A DNA stretch of 64,000 nucleotides, from positions 1 through 64,000 of the forward strand of contig NZ_JACCCL010000002.1 of NCBI RefSeq assembly GCF_013408665.1, in the 5' to 3' direction. Source of the DNA: Sporosarcina sp. JAI121. Lineage in GTDB: Bacteria > Bacillota > Bacilli > Bacillales_A > Planococcaceae. The notes beneath the pieces are model-generated. The model was not told the origin of the DNA and did not search any database. It worked only from the letters and a program-made list of their open reading frames with translations. The position numbers and the translations under genes are program-made. Positions 11,724-21,530 of this stretch are shown one piece after another. Position 1 is the stretch's first letter; each line of letters starts with the position of its first letter.

Positions 11724-12488
11724 TTGAAAAAGAAATTAACCTTAATCCTCATACTGACAGTGTTGTCGATATTTCTTGCAGGATGTTCGGAGTTCAACGA
11801 ACCAATTTACGAGAACAGTGAAGGATTTTGGAACAAATTTGTTGTCTGGCCGTTAGTTTCACTTATAACGACATTCAAAGATATACTTGGGACATATGGG
11901 TACGGAATTGTTGCAGTTACAATCATCATTCGACTGGTCTTGCTTCCATTAATGATCAAACAGACGCAAAGCTCAAAACGTATGCAGGAAATCCAGCCTG
12001 AATTGAAAGCGCTCAAAGAGAAATACAAATCAAAAGATGCTGTCACGCAACAAAAGTATCGTGAAGAAATGCAAAAAGTCATGTCGGAGAGAAAAATCAA
12101 TCCCGTGGCAGGCTGTTTGCCGGTTATCATTCAGATGCCAATCCTTTTCGGATTCTACCATGCCATCAGTCGAATGAATGTCACGTATGATATCGGGAAA
12201 TTTTTATGGTTTGAACTCGCAGCGCCAAGTATAACGCTTGCAGTTTTAGCAGGTGCAATGCAGTTCATCGTTCTACGTACAGGTCCTGCAATGGACAACC
12301 CCCAGATGAAAGTGATGATGTATATCATGCCGTTCATGATCATGATCTTCGGTTCATTCCTGCCGGCAGCACTCTCATTATACTGGGTAATCGGTAATAT
12401 CATTTCAATCATCCAAAATATCTTCATTTACAAGCCATTTAAGAAAAAAGAAGTGGAGCCTGTAAAAGTGGGAGGGAAACGGAAATGA
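11724..12488 (+). CDS. yidC: Membrane protein insertase YidC (SpoIIIJ type)
   Basis: A 254-residue lipoprotein insertase of the YidC/Oxa1 family that folds and inserts proteins into the cytoplasmic membrane with or without SecYEG. A lipoprotein signal (KKKLTLILILTVLSIFLAGC, lipobox LAGC) is followed by the five-helix core, with a conserved arginine in the first core helix (IIIRLVLLP). The start is TTG at 11724 after GGGGGAAACGAT. In this position next to jag the Bacillus orthologue is SpoIIIJ, needed for sigma-G activation during sporulation. It overlaps jag by four bases. Confidence 0.96.
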   Translation: MKKKLTLILILTVLSIFLAGCSEFNEPIYENSEGFWNKFVVWPLVSLITTFKDILGTYGYGIVAVTIIIRLVLLPLMIKQTQSSKRMQEIQPELKALKEKYKSKDAVTQQKYREEMQKVMSERKINPVAGCLPVIIQMPILFGFYHAISRMNVTYDIGKFLWFELAAPSITLAVLAGAMQFIVLRTGPAMDNPQMKVMMYIMPFMIMIFGSFLPAALSLYWVIGNIISIIQNIFIYKPFKKKEVEPVKVGGKRK

Positions 12489-13282
12489 CAAGGATGACGC
12501 GAAGGGGAACCACGGTTGAAATAGCGATTTCATCAGCATTAGCAGCACTCGGTGTTACGCGTGATGAAGTAGAAGTCGAAGTGATCAATCAGGGGAAAAA
12601 GGGTTTTCTTGGTTTCGGTGCAAAACAAGCTGAAGTGGCCGTAACCATGATAAATGTTGAAGAACCTTCCGTCCCTGAAAAAGTGGCAATGCCCGTGGAA
12701 GTGAAAATTGAACCTGTGATAGAAGTTCCGACATCTGAGCAGACAGATTCAGTTGCGGAAGAAGTTACGGGTGAGTCAGTTGAAATTCCTGAGGGAAAAG
12801 AAGAAGTAGAAATCGAGGAACTGTCCGACGAGGCAGCCATTGAAGAGACAGAACATTATTTACAGATGATTGCGGCTGGCATGGGGATTGAAGATCTTCA
12901 GATTAGCAATGAAATTGACGGAAAATACATCACGTATCAGATGGAAAGTGCTAAAGCTGCGTTGTTAATTGGCAAACGTGGTCAAACATTGAATGCACTC
13001 CAGCAATTAGCGCAACTTATTACAAACAAATCGGCTAGCCAATTTAAAGTCGTCCGCGTGGATGTGGGGGATTATCGGGAACGTCGTGAACAGTCACTGG
13101 AGCAACTTGCTGACCGAATGGCCGATAAAGCAGTTCGCACCGGCAAAAAAGTACAACTGGAACCCATGGCCTCCTATGAAAGAAAAATTATCCACAATGC
13201 ATTATCACGGCGACTGGATATTGAAACATATTCAGAAGGTTCCGATCCCCATCGGTATCTTGTCATTGAATCAATTAGATGA
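12485..13282 (+). CDS. jag: RNA-binding protein Jag/KhpB
   Basis: A 265-residue RNA-binding protein. The N-terminal Jag domain (about 1-55, including GFLGFGAKQAEV) is followed by an acidic, low-complexity linker (about 58-120), a KH domain (with LLIGKRGQTLNALQ) and a C-terminal R3H domain (DYRERREQSLEQLADRMA). It is thought to act with KhpA on small RNAs and cell elongation, and it partners YidC/SpoIIIJ genetically. The ATG at 12485 overlaps the yidC stop (ATGA), so translation is coupled. The linker is longer than in B. subtilis Jag, which is variable in the family. Confidence 0.95.
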   Translation: MTRMTRRGTTVEIAISSALAALGVTRDEVEVEVINQGKKGFLGFGAKQAEVAVTMINVEEPSVPEKVAMPVEVKIEPVIEVPTSEQTDSVAEEVTGESVEIPEGKEEVEIEELSDEAAIEETEHYLQMIAAGMGIEDLQISNEIDGKYITYQMESAKAALLIGKRGQTLNALQQLAQLITNKSASQFKVVRVDVGDYRERREQSLEQLADRMADKAVRTGKKVQLEPMASYERKIIHNALSRRLDIETYSEGSDPHRYLVIESIR

Positions 13283-13310
13283 AATAAGAAAAAAGTGTAA
13301 TACGATTTAA

Positions 13311-13354
13311 GAAAGGTCCGGTATAGACGAATCCCGTCTGTACCGGACCTTTTC
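13311..13354 (+). terminator. Terminator after jag
   Basis: A long hairpin, AAGGTCCGGTA...TACCGGACCTT with an inner GACG/CGTC extension, followed by TTTTC. It closes the rnpA-yidC-jag unit. Confidence 0.85.
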
Positions 13355-13381
13355 ATGTTTTCCTGGAAAAATCAACTTAAC

Positions 13382-13476
13382 TTATCCACAATTGTTCAAT
13401 TATGGTGCTAGGAGGATGAACGGATTTATGATAATATATTATGTTAGATAGTAGTGTCGGAAATAGGTTATCCACA
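13382..13476. promoter_or_regulatory. DnaA boxes upstream of mnmE
   Basis: Two perfect TTATCCACA boxes lie at 13382-13390 and 13468-13476 in the jag-mnmE gap, in the same orientation and 86 bases apart. DnaA is known to bind upstream of trmE (mnmE) in B. subtilis, so this is probably a conserved DnaA-controlled or DnaA-titrating locus. Confidence 0.7.
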
Positions 13477-13507
13477 TGTGTGTAACCAAGGCAGGAAGGT
13501 GAACTAC

Positions 13508-14893
13508 GTGCATTTTGATACAATAGCCGCCATATCCACTCCGATGGGAGAAGGTGCAATTGCCATTGTCAGGTTAAGCGGGGATGAAGCTGTCCAAATA
13601 ACAGATCGCATTTTCCGTTCTCCGTCGAACAAACGGTTGAATGAAGAACGGTCACATACAATCCATTATGGACATTTAATAGATCCAACAACTAGTGAAA
13701 CTGTCGAAGAAGTGATGGTTTCACTTATGAAAGCACCAAAAACATTCACACGTGAAGATGTTATAGAAATTAATTGTCACGGCGGAATTGTCGCGGTCAC
13801 CCGCGTTCTTAAATTGGTGTTGAAAGAAGGTGCGCGTCTTGCTGAACCAGGGGAATTTACGAAACGTGCATTCCTCAATGGGCGTGTCGACTTATCCCAG
13901 GCCGAAGCGGTCATGGATCTAATTCGTTCGAAGACAGACCGGGCCATGGATGTTGCGCTCAATCAGATGGAAGGAAAACTTTCACGGTTGATCGGTGCTT
14001 TAAGACAAGCCCTTATTGAAACACTCGCACAAGTTGAAGTAAATATTGATTATCCGGAATATGACGATGTTGAAGAAATGACGATACCACTTATGATTGA
14101 GAAAAGTACGTGGGTGAGAAATGAAATCGATAAGTTGTTACGTACTTCATCCCAAGGGAAAATTCTTCGGGAAGGACTATCCACAGTTATAATTGGCAGA
14201 CCAAATGTAGGAAAGTCTTCATTGTTGAATAGTATCATTCAAGAAAATAAAGCGATTGTAACCGACATTGCGGGTACAACGCGTGATATTATTGAGGAGT
14301 ACGTCAATGTACGCGGAGTTCCACTTCGTCTTGTCGATACGGCCGGGATTAGGGAAACGGAAGATATCGTGGAACGGATCGGTGTCGAAAGATCGAGGAA
14401 AGTGTTGAGGGAAGCGGATTTGATTTTGCTTGTGCTTAACAGTTCCGAAGAGCTGTCTATAGAAGATGAAAGGCTTTTCGAGGCGGTGTCGGGGATGGAT
14501 ACGATTATTGTCATCAATAAAACCGATCTTCCGCAGAAAATCGATTTGCCCAAAGTGATGGAATATGCTGGAACGGGCAAAGTTGTCACAACATCCCTTT
14601 TGAAAGACGAAGGGGTAGATGAACTGGAAGAAGCGATCGCCGGACTCTTTTTTGAAGGAAATCTAGAGTCAGGTGATTTCACATATGTTTCAAACGCAAG
14701 ACATATTGCACTGCTACACAATGCTCGTGCCACAATCGAAAATGCACTTGCGGCTGCTGAAGCTGGTGTTCCAGTCGATATGATACAGATTGATGTCACA
14801 CGGACGTGGGAGATTCTCGGTGAAATTATTGGGGACACCGTCCAGGATGGCTTGATCAATGAATTATTTTCACAATTTTGCCTCGGAAAATAA
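13508..14893 (+). CDS. mnmE: tRNA uridine-5-carboxymethylaminomethyl GTPase MnmE
   Basis: A 461-residue GTPase which with MnmG installs the 5-(carboxymethyl)aminomethyl group on wobble U34 of tRNAs. The N-terminal folate-binding domain starts [20 protein letters not shown]. The G domain has [19 protein letters not shown] and NKTD. The C-terminus ends in the conserved CLGK. The start is GTG at 13508, seven bases after GGAAGGTG; the upstream in-frame ATG at 13454 would add non-conserved residues. It is followed 23 bases later by its partner mnmG. Confidence 0.98.
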   Translation: MHFDTIAAISTPMGEGAIAIVRLSGDEAVQITDRIFRSPSNKRLNEERSHTIHYGHLIDPTTSETVEEVMVSLMKAPKTFTREDVIEINCHGGIVAVTRVLKLVLKEGARLAEPGEFTKRAFLNGRVDLSQAEAVMDLIRSKTDRAMDVALNQMEGKLSRLIGALRQALIETLAQVEVNIDYPEYDDVEEMTIPLMIEKSTWVRNEIDKLLRTSSQGKILREGLSTVIIGRPNVGKSSLLNSIIQENKAIVTDIAGTTRDIIEEYVNVRGVPLRLVDTAGIRETEDIVERIGVERSRKVLREADLILLVLNSSEELSIEDERLFEAVSGMDTIIVINKTDLPQKIDLPKVMEYAGTGKVVTTSLLKDEGVDELEEAIAGLFFEGNLESGDFTYVSNARHIALLHNARATIENALAAAEAGVPVDMIQIDVTRTWEILGEIIGDTVQDGLINELFSQFCLGK

Positions 14894-14916
14894 AGAATAG
14901 AAGGAAGGAATAGAAC

Positions 14917-16806
14917 ATGCCCAAATTTGAAGCTGGCACGTTCGATGTCATTGTTATTGGAGCCGGCCATGCCGGAGTAGAGGCGGCTTTATCCGCTGCC
15001 AAAATGGGTGCAACGACGCTTGTACTTACAATGAATCTTGATATGATTGCCTTTATGCCATGTAACCCGTCACTCGGTGGTCCTGCTAAAGGGATTGTCG
15101 TGCGTGAAATTGATGCACTCGGTGGCGCAATGGGGAAAGTGATCGATAAAACACATATTCAAATGCGGATGTTGAATACAGGAAAAGGACCAGCAGTGCG
15201 TGCACTTCGTGCGCAAGCCGATAAAGTCCTTTACCAGCAAGAAATGAAACGTCTTCTGGAGGAACAGGAAAATCTGACACTTCATCAAGGTGTGGTGGAA
15301 GAACTGATTGTGGAAGACAACGAAGTAAAAGGACTTGTCACACAAGTCGGAGCAGTTTATCGTGCGAAAACAGTCATTATCACGACAGGTACATTTCTAC
15401 GGGGAGAAGTCATTATTGGTGACTTAAAATATTCAAGCGGACCAAATAACCAAATGCCGTCCATTAAACTGGCGGATAATATCCGTGAGCTTGGCTTCGA
15501 TATGGTGAGATTCAAAACAGGGACACCACCGCGTGTGAATAGCAGAACGATTGATTACAGTAAAACTGAAATCCAGCCCGGAGATGATACAGCGTGGGCA
15601 TTCAGTTATGAAACAACCGAATTCATCACAGATCAACTGCCATGCTGGCTCACATATACAACACCGAGAACTCACGAACTTATTAATGAAAACCTCCACT
15701 TATCACCTATGTATTCCGGTATGATTAAAGGAAAAGGGCCACGTTATTGCCCGTCCATTGAAGATAAAATTGTACGTTTCGCGGATAAGTCGCGTCATCA
15801 GATTTTCCTCGAACCGGAAGGCCGCAATACGAAAGAAGTATATGTTCAGGGATTATCGACAAGCCTGCCCGAACATGTTCAAAAGCAGTTGATTGCAAGT
15901 GTTCCTGGACTTGAAAATGCAGAGATGATGCGTGCGGGTTATGCAATTGAATATGATGCAATCGTCCCCACGCAACTTTGGCCTACACTCGAAACGAAAA
16001 GAATCCGCAATCTGTACACGGCTGGACAGCTTAACGGGACATCCGGTTACGAAGAAGCAGCAGGTCAAGGGATCATGGCCGGCATTAATGCAGCTTCACG
16101 TGCACTAGGGAAAGAAGAACGTGTCCTGGGACGTGCTGATGCTTATATCGGTGTCCTCATTGATGACCTGGTCACAAAAGGGACAAGCGAACCGTACAGA
16201 CTTCTTACATCACGTGCGGAATACCGTCTACTATTACGCCACGATAATGCAGATATGCGCTTGACGGAATTAGGATACGAAATTGGATTGGTTAGTGAAG
16301 AAAGACACGATGCGCATGTCATAAAGAAACAGCAAATTGATGAAGAGATTGCCAGGCTGCGAAAAATTTCGATTAAACCCGATAATCATACCCAAGAAAT
16401 TATACGAGAAACAGGCGGTTCGGAACTAAGGGAACCGATGAAAGCAGCCGACCTTTTAAAACGTCCTGAAATAAAATATAGTCAAATCGAACGAATCGTT
16501 CCGCCGGCAGAAAAAGTATCTGCTGAAGTGAAAGAGCAAGTTGAAATTTTCATTAAATACGAAGGTTATATAGAGAAATCCATGCAACAAGTTGAAAAGA
16601 TGAAAAAGTTGGAGGATAAGAAAATCCCGGAGAATATTGACTATGATGCAATATCGGGTATTGCGACGGAAGCAAAAAGTGTTCTAAACGAAGTCAGGCC
16701 ATTATCGATTGCGCAAGCATCCCGCATATCCGGCGTTAATCCGGCTGATATATCAATTCTTTTAGTTTATATAGAACAAGGAAGAATTGCCAAAATATCT
16801 GGTTGA
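14917..16806 (+). CDS. mnmG: tRNA uridine-5-carboxymethylaminomethyl synthesis enzyme MnmG
   Basis: A 629-residue FAD enzyme and partner of MnmE in wobble-uridine modification. The N-terminal dinucleotide-binding motif reads [17 protein letters not shown]. Two conserved GidA blocks are visible, [15 protein letters not shown] and [17 protein letters not shown]. The C-terminal helical domain ends normally. The ATG follows AAGGAAGG. The downstream rsmG is usually adjacent; here a 200-base repeat element separates them. Confidence 0.98.
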   Translation: MPKFEAGTFDVIVIGAGHAGVEAALSAAKMGATTLVLTMNLDMIAFMPCNPSLGGPAKGIVVREIDALGGAMGKVIDKTHIQMRMLNTGKGPAVRALRAQADKVLYQQEMKRLLEEQENLTLHQGVVEELIVEDNEVKGLVTQVGAVYRAKTVIITTGTFLRGEVIIGDLKYSSGPNNQMPSIKLADNIRELGFDMVRFKTGTPPRVNSRTIDYSKTEIQPGDDTAWAFSYETTEFITDQLPCWLTYTTPRTHELINENLHLSPMYSGMIKGKGPRYCPSIEDKIVRFADKSRHQIFLEPEGRNTKEVYVQGLSTSLPEHVQKQLIASVPGLENAEMMRAGYAIEYDAIVPTQLWPTLETKRIRNLYTAGQLNGTSGYEEAAGQGIMAGINAASRALGKEERVLGRADAYIGVLIDDLVTKGTSEPYRLLTSRAEYRLLLRHDNADMRLTELGYEIGLVSEERHDAHVIKKQQIDEEIARLRKISIKPDNHTQEIIRETGGSELREPMKAADLLKRPEIKYSQIERIVPPAEKVSAEVKEQVEIFIKYEGYIEKSMQQVEKMKKLEDKKIPENIDYDAISGIATEAKSVLNEVRPLSIAQASRISGVNPADISILLVYIEQGRIAKISG

Positions 16807-16852
16807 ATTAGCTTGCAAGGACTTGGTTTATGTTAAATAAGAATGCTTTTCT

Positions 16853-17065
16853 TGTTGTCTAGGCTTTAGCGGTCAGGTGTTCGGGTCATAAGACGTACTG
16901 ACTAGGAAGGATTGAACTGCAGCCTTCCTAGGAAAAAGCACCGCTACGTCAGTACGTCTTATGCCAGTCGAGTGTATACAGAATGTAGATTATGCAGCCG
17001 TCGCCACAGGACGTGACGAACTTAGGCTGCGTTCCGCTAAATGCCGCTTACGCTTTTCTTTAGGG
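16853..17065. repeat. Intergenic palindromic repeat element between mnmG and rsmG
   Basis: A nested inverted-repeat element. Arms TCATAAGACGTACTGA (16886-16901) and TCAGTACGTCTTATG (16949-16963) enclose a second pair, CTAGGAAGG / CCTTCCTAG. The outer ends read GTCTAGGCTTTAGCGG and CCGCTTACGCTTTTC. The overall shape resembles a dispersed repeat I recall from Bacillales intergenic regions, which begins with TGTCTAG and ends with GCTTTTC; that match is from memory. It carries no gene. It pushes an open reading frame upstream of rsmG, so gene callers may extend the rsmG start into it. Confidence 0.7.
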
Positions 17066-17074
17066 GGGATATTG

Positions 17075-17791
17075 ATGAATGTTGAGCAATTTATACAAGC
17101 ACTAAAAGAAAAAGGTATTGAATTGAATGAAATGCAACTATTACAGTTTAGCCAGTATTTTAAACTTCTGGTAGAATGGAATGAAAAGATGAACTTGACA
17201 GCAATTACAGATGCACCGTCAGTTTATCTAAAACACTTCTATGATTCTATTTCGGCTGCTTTTTATATGGACTTAAACGTTAGAAAAACAATATGTGATG
17301 TGGGTGCAGGAGCAGGTTTTCCGAGTATACCTTTGAAAATTTGCTTTCCGGACTTAGACGTAACAATTGTCGATTCACTAAATAAAAGAATTGGATTTTT
17401 AAAGGCTTTGGCCGAAGAATTACAACTTGAAAATGTACACTTCGTCCATGCAAGAGCTGAAGACTTTGGACAAAATCCAAAGTATCGTGAAAAATTCGAT
17501 ATTGTCACTGCACGTGCGGTTGCACGCCTTTCCGTTCTTGCGGAATTGTGTGTACCTCTCGTTAAAAAGGGCGGAATCTTTATAGCGATGAAAGGTTCAG
17601 CTGCAGATGATGAACTTGGAGACGCTAAAAAAGCACTTTCCGTTCTCGGCGCTACCATTAAAGAAGAACATTCATTCACATTGCCAATGGAAGATAGTGA
17701 ACGGAATATCTTTGTTTTCGATAAAGAAAAAGTCACTCCTAAAAAGTATCCTCGTAAACCAGGTGTTCCAAATAAATCGCCAATTCAGTAA
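17075..17791 (+). CDS. rsmG: 16S rRNA (guanine527-N7)-methyltransferase RsmG
   Basis: A 238-residue Rossmann-fold methyltransferase that uses S-adenosylmethionine to methylate G527 of 16S rRNA. Motif I reads [15 protein letters not shown]; the downstream [15 protein letters not shown] is typical of the family. The ATG at 17075 follows TTTAGGGGGGATATTG and gives the family's start; the frame is open upstream only because of the inserted repeat element. The C-terminus is [12 protein letters not shown] as in other Bacillales. Confidence 0.97.
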   Translation: MNVEQFIQALKEKGIELNEMQLLQFSQYFKLLVEWNEKMNLTAITDAPSVYLKHFYDSISAAFYMDLNVRKTICDVGAGAGFPSIPLKICFPDLDVTIVDSLNKRIGFLKALAEELQLENVHFVHARAEDFGQNPKYREKFDIVTARAVARLSVLAELCVPLVKKGGIFIAMKGSAADDELGDAKKALSVLGATIKEEHSFTLPMEDSERNIFVFDKEKVTPKKYPRKPGVPNKSPIQ

Positions 17792-17793
17792 AC

Positions 17794-17809
17794 TGTTTCA
17801 CGTGGAACA
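17794..17809. promoter_or_regulatory. parS site upstream of noc
   Basis: TGTTTCACGTGGAACA is the reverse complement of TGTTCCACGTGAAACA, a parS sequence used by Spo0J/ParB in Bacillus. It lies between rsmG and noc, near the origin, where ParB is expected to nucleate. Confidence 0.9.
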
Positions 17810-17885
17810 ATAGATAAAGAGGATATACTATCACTATGCTGAATTAGTTGAAATAGGGAGCAGTATTGAAAAGGTGGTGCCGGGA

Positions 17886-18752
17886 ATGAAAAGTCCGTTT
17901 TCACGATTTTTTGGAAGTGGAGAAAAAGAGTTAGATCCACTAATTAGTGAAGATGTAAATCACGAAATCATTGAACAAGTGAAAATAAACTTTATAAAAC
18001 CGAACAAGTATCAGCCGCGTACAATTTTTTCTGAGGAGAAAATAGAAGAACTTGCTAGGACAATCCACACACATGGTGTCATTCAGCCGATAGTCATTCG
18101 GAAAGTTGATGACGAACAATATGAAATCATTGCAGGAGAGCGTAGATATCGAGCAATGCAAAAACTGGGTTGGTCGGAAGTTCCGGCAATTATTCGAAAC
18201 CTTGATGATAAAGAAACCGCATCTATTGCATTAATTGAAAACTTGCAGCGTGAAGAATTGACTGCTATAGAAGAAGCTTATGCTTATGAAAAGCTTCTCG
18301 AACTACATTCATTGACACAGGAAGCATTAGCGCAAAGACTTGGTAAAGGCCAATCGACTGTGGCAAATAAATTGCGTTTATTGAAGCTGCCTGATGAAAT
18401 AAAAAATGGTCTACTAACGAAAGAGATATCCGAGCGGCATGCACGAGCACTTATCCCTATTAAAGACAGTGAATTACAATCACAGCTATATAAAGAAGTA
18501 ATTGAACTGCAGTTAAATGTAAAGCAACTTGAAAATAGAATTCTGCAGGTTTTACATCCCAAAGAAGAGGATGTTAAGGATAAAAAAGTGGCTCCAAGAA
18601 GAAAGTCAGTAAGTAAAGATCTACGTATAGCTCTTAACACGATAAGGCAATCTCTTGTACTTGTGACGAAAAGTGGAATCGACGTAAAAACCGAAGAAGA
18701 AGATTCAGAGGATTTTTACACGATTACAGTCAAAATTCCAAAAAGTAAATAA
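17886..18752 (+). CDS. noc: Nucleoid occlusion protein Noc
   Basis: A 288-residue ParB paralogue. It binds specific DNA sites across the origin half of the chromosome and the membrane, stopping FtsZ assembly over the nucleoid. It begins [15 protein letters not shown], the amphipathic membrane-targeting end typical of Noc. The ParB N-domain with [12 protein letters not shown] and [14 protein letters not shown] is followed by a helix-turn-helix ([23 protein letters not shown]). The ATG at 17886 lies eight bases after AAAGGTGG; an in-frame GTG at 17874 is inside the ribosome binding site. The N-terminal helix distinguishes it from the true ParB at 19923. Confidence 0.96.
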   Translation: MKSPFSRFFGSGEKELDPLISEDVNHEIIEQVKINFIKPNKYQPRTIFSEEKIEELARTIHTHGVIQPIVIRKVDDEQYEIIAGERRYRAMQKLGWSEVPAIIRNLDDKETASIALIENLQREELTAIEEAYAYEKLLELHSLTQEALAQRLGKGQSTVANKLRLLKLPDEIKNGLLTKEISERHARALIPIKDSELQSQLYKEVIELQLNVKQLENRILQVLHPKEEDVKDKKVAPRRKSVSKDLRIALNTIRQSLVLVTKSGIDVKTEEEDSEDFYTITVKIPKSK

Positions 18753-18755
18753 TAA

Positions 18756-18790
18756 AAGACTCTTGCTCCACTTAGGCAAGAGTCTTTTTA
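18756..18790 (+). terminator. Terminator after noc
   Basis: AAGACTCTTGC / GCAAGAGTCTT hairpin followed by a T run. Confidence 0.88.
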
Positions 18791-19168
18791 CTATATCAGT
18801 TGAATTATTGTGATCGGTCTAATACCTGTACTTCTATCCCAAATAGCCGTGAATGGGCCTAGGTTTAGTACACTCATTAATAGCTAGCCTTTCCTCGGTA
18901 ATATCGAGATGAAGCTCTATTGTTGTCCGTATACTATGTAAACATGAATTAAATATAGTCACTACGCATAGGACGAACCTGCGGAGGCATCCTTAAAGCG
19001 GTATTGAATGGAATCACTATCTCAGTCTCTATATAGTGTACCCGAACATCAAGTTGAACCTTTTTGGCGATGAATCCTATACATATATCTCTACAAAAAA
19101 TGGTTTATTTGATAAACTAGGGAAAGTAATTTAAAAGAAATAAAAAGGGCAGGAAAGCAGGTGCAGGC
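18791..19168. other. noc-parA gap, no gene recognised
   Basis: About 380 bases between the noc terminator and parA. I see no open frame with a ribosome binding site, no tRNA and no clear repeat. TTGATAAACTAGG and a purine-rich stretch near the right end may belong to the parA promoter/leader. The gap is larger than is usual between these genes, so it could hold a decayed insertion. Confidence 0.4.
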
Positions 19169-19930
19169 GTGGGCAGAATTATAGCGATTGCCAATCAAAA
19201 GGGAGGCGTCGGAAAAACAACAACATCCGTCAATCTAAGTGCTTGCCTTGCTCATATAGGCAAAAAAGTCTTATTGATTGATACTGATCCACAAGGGAAT
19301 GCAACAAGCGGAGTAGGGGTGAACAAAGGGGAAGTCCAACAATGCATCTATGATATTTTAATAGATGATGTCGATTTAAAAGATGTTATCCTTTCGACTA
19401 AGGTGGAGAACCTTGATATCATACCGGCAACAATATCCTTGGCAGGAGCGGAAATTGAATTAGTTTCAACTATTTCAAGGGAAGTACGGATGAAACATGC
19501 CATTCAAGATGCAAAAGATATGTATGATTATATTATTATCGATTGTCCGCCCTCACTTGGCTTGCTCACGATAAATGCATTAACTGCGGCGGATTCGATA
19601 ATCATCCCAGTTCAATGTGAGTATTATGCACTCGAAGGGTTAAGTCAACTGCTAAGTACAATTCGACTTGTACAAAAGCATTTAAATGAAAATCTAACAA
19701 TCGATGGTGTATTGCTAACTATGTTTGATGCTAGGACAAATTTGGGAATTCAAGTCATAGAAGAAGTCAAAAAATACTTTCAAGATAAAGTGTACAAAAC
19801 AATCATTCCACGAAATGTGCGATTAAGTGAAGCACCAAGTCACGGAGAACCAATCATTGTTTATGATTCCCGTTCACGAGGGGCGGAAGTTTACGTAGAG
19901 CTGGCAAAGGAAGTGGTTCATAATGGCTAA
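19169..19930 (+). CDS. parA: Chromosome partitioning ATPase ParA (Soj)
   Basis: A 253-residue Walker-type ATPase, the Soj member of the ParABS system. With ParB it controls DnaA activity and origin segregation. The deviant Walker A motif reads KGGVGKTTTSVNL near residue 9, and IIIDCPPSLG follows. The start is GTG at 19169 after GCAGGTGCAGGC. The gene overlaps parB by eight bases, so translation is coupled. No other in-frame start fits the N-terminal GRIIAIANQKGG. Confidence 0.97.
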   Translation: MGRIIAIANQKGGVGKTTTSVNLSACLAHIGKKVLLIDTDPQGNATSGVGVNKGEVQQCIYDILIDDVDLKDVILSTKVENLDIIPATISLAGAEIELVSTISREVRMKHAIQDAKDMYDYIIIDCPPSLGLLTINALTAADSIIIPVQCEYYALEGLSQLLSTIRLVQKHLNENLTIDGVLLTMFDARTNLGIQVIEEVKKYFQDKVYKTIIPRNVRLSEAPSHGEPIIVYDSRSRGAEVYVELAKEVVHNG

Positions 19931-20762
19931 AGGTCTTGGAAAAGGATTACAAGCATTATTTCCTGGAGAGTCACTGGCAAAAGCGGAATCTGTCGAACAA
20001 GTTCATGTGAAAAGTATAAAAGTGAATCCATATCAGCCAAGAAAGATATTTGATGAAAGTGCTATTCAAGAGTTAAGTGCTTCGATTAAAGAACACGGTA
20101 TTCTTCAACCGATCATTTTAAGAAAAGTGGGGTCTGCATATGAAATCGTTGTAGGTGAAAGGCGGTTCCGTGCGGCAAAATTAGCAGGTCTTACTGAGGT
20201 ACCGGCAGTTGTCCGCATTTTAACCGATGAGGAAACGATGGAATTTGCAATCCTTGAAAACTTACAGCGGGAAGACTTGACGCCGATTGAAGAAGCGGAA
20301 GCATATCATAATCTCATGGAAAACTTGGGTCTTACCCAAGAGCAGCTGGCGTTTAGACTAGGTAAGAGCAGACCCCATATTGCAAACCATGTACGGTTAC
20401 TGTCACTGCCTCAAAAAGTTCGTAATTATATTACTGAGGGTAAAATCTCAATGGGCCATGGGCGGACATTACTTGGTCTGCGTAAAAAAGAGCAGATTAT
20501 TCTTGTTGCGGAACGTGTTTTGAAGGAAGGAATTAACGTTCGTCAACTTGAAAAATTGGTTCAAAGAATGAATGAAGATGTTCCACGTGAAACGAAACCG
20601 CAAAAAAATGTTGATTTGTTTTTGGCTGAAAGGGAATCAACTCTTCGGGATTACTTTGGTACGAATGTATCCATCAAGAAAACGAAGAGTAAAGGGAAAA
20701 TAGAAATTGAATTCTTCTCAGAAGATGATCTTGAACGCATTCTTGAATTATTGAATGAATAA
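19923..20762 (+). CDS. parB: Chromosome partitioning protein ParB (Spo0J)
   Basis: A 279-residue CTPase that loads at parS and slides as a clamp. The N-terminus reads MAKGLGKGLQALFPG, the usual ParA-interacting start. The CTP-binding domain has GERRFRAAKLAGL and ENLQREDLTPIEEA; the helix-turn-helix reads TQEQLAFRLGKSRPHIANHV. The C-terminal dimerisation segment ends EDDLERILELL. A parS site lies within its own coding sequence at 20579-20594, as in Bacillus. Confidence 0.97.
   Translation: MAKGLGKGLQALFPGESLAKAESVEQVHVKSIKVNPYQPRKIFDESAIQELSASIKEHGILQPIILRKVGSAYEIVVGERRFRAAKLAGLTEVPAVVRILTDEETMEFAILENLQREDLTPIEEAEAYHNLMENLGLTQEQLAFRLGKSRPHIANHVRLLSLPQKVRNYITEGKISMGHGRTLLGLRKKEQIILVAERVLKEGINVRQLEKLVQRMNEDVPRETKPQKNVDLFLAERESTLRDYFGTNVSIKKTKSKGKIEIEFFSEDDLERILELLNE
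20579..20594. promoter_or_regulatory. parS site inside parB
   Basis: TGTTCCACGTGAAACG differs from TGTTCCACGTGAAACA only at the final base. The B. subtilis spo0J gene carries a parS at the same place, supporting function. Confidence 0.85.
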
Positions 20763-20767
20763 GTATA

Positions 20768-20803
20768 TACCTATTTTGCTTTCGAAGCAGAATAGGTATT
20801 ATT
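20768..20803 (+). terminator. Terminator after parB
   Basis: ATACCTATT..GCTT / AAGC..AATAGGTAT hairpin followed by a T-rich run. Confidence 0.85.
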
Positions 20804-20825
20804 TTTAACGGGCGGAAGTGAATAC

Positions 20826-21530
20826 ATGATGCTATTCGGTACAATTGTAAATGTCCTTTTAATAATTATAGGAGCCTTCATAGGTCAGTTTTTACACAAT
20901 ATACCGGAACGCATGAAAGAAACCGTCATGTATGGAATCGGACTTGCAGTTGCGGTTATTGGAATTCAAATGACATTTGAAAGTACACAAATTCTTATCG
21001 TCATTATTAGCATCGTTCTCGGAGCAGTCCTTGGCGAATGGATCGATCTTGATAAGAAAGTGAATGGTTTGGGACGATGGATGGAGAGTAAGATTCCTGC
21101 CAGAGACAAAGGTCCAGGTATTGCACAAGGGTTTGTCACAGCTACACTTATTTTCGTTGTCGGCTCGATGGCGATAATCGGTGCCATCGATAGTGGACTA
21201 AGAAATGATCATGATGTACTTGTCACGAAAGGAATTATAGATGGTTTCACTTCTATCATACTAAGCTCGACATTGGGCATCGGTGTTGCTTTTGCTGCAA
21301 TTCCTGTATTCTTCTATCAAGGAATTATTACATTATTCTCAACCCAAATCAGCCGTTTTGTTCCAGACGAATTGCTAGACTTCTTCATTTCTGAAATGAC
21401 TGCGACAGGCGGGTTGATGATTCTAGCGATCGGTTTGAACTTAATTGGTCTGACGAAGGTAAGGGTCGCCAATCTTATTCCCGGTATTTTCGTTGTCGGA
21501 GTTGCGGTTACTATCGTCCACTTTTTGTGA
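20826..21530 (+). CDS. DUF554 family membrane protein
   Basis: A 234-residue integral membrane protein with about seven hydrophobic segments, starting MMLFGTIVNVLLIIIGAFIG and ending LIPGIFVVGVAVTIVHFL. This matches the DUF554 family (E. coli YqgA, B. subtilis YdfK), whose function is not established; a transport role has been proposed. The ATG at 20826 follows GGCGGAAGTG. Its last 90 bases are overlapped on the opposite strand by yyaC. Confidence 0.85.
   Translation: MMLFGTIVNVLLIIIGAFIGQFLHNIPERMKETVMYGIGLAVAVIGIQMTFESTQILIVIISIVLGAVLGEWIDLDKKVNGLGRWMESKIPARDKGPGIAQGFVTATLIFVVGSMAIIGAIDSGLRNDHDVLVTKGIIDGFTSIILSSTLGIGVAFAAIPVFFYQGIITLFSTQISRFVPDELLDFFISEMTATGGLMILAIGLNLIGLTKVRVANLIPGIFVVGVAVTIVHFL

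Noticed and set aside
12589-12840. Open minus-strand frame opposite jag
   Set aside because: Mirror of the acidic Jag linker, serine/threonine-rich, with no ribosome binding site.
18791-19168. Decayed gene between noc and parA
   Set aside because: No frame, codon pattern or residual motif was recognisable; reported only as an unexplained gap.
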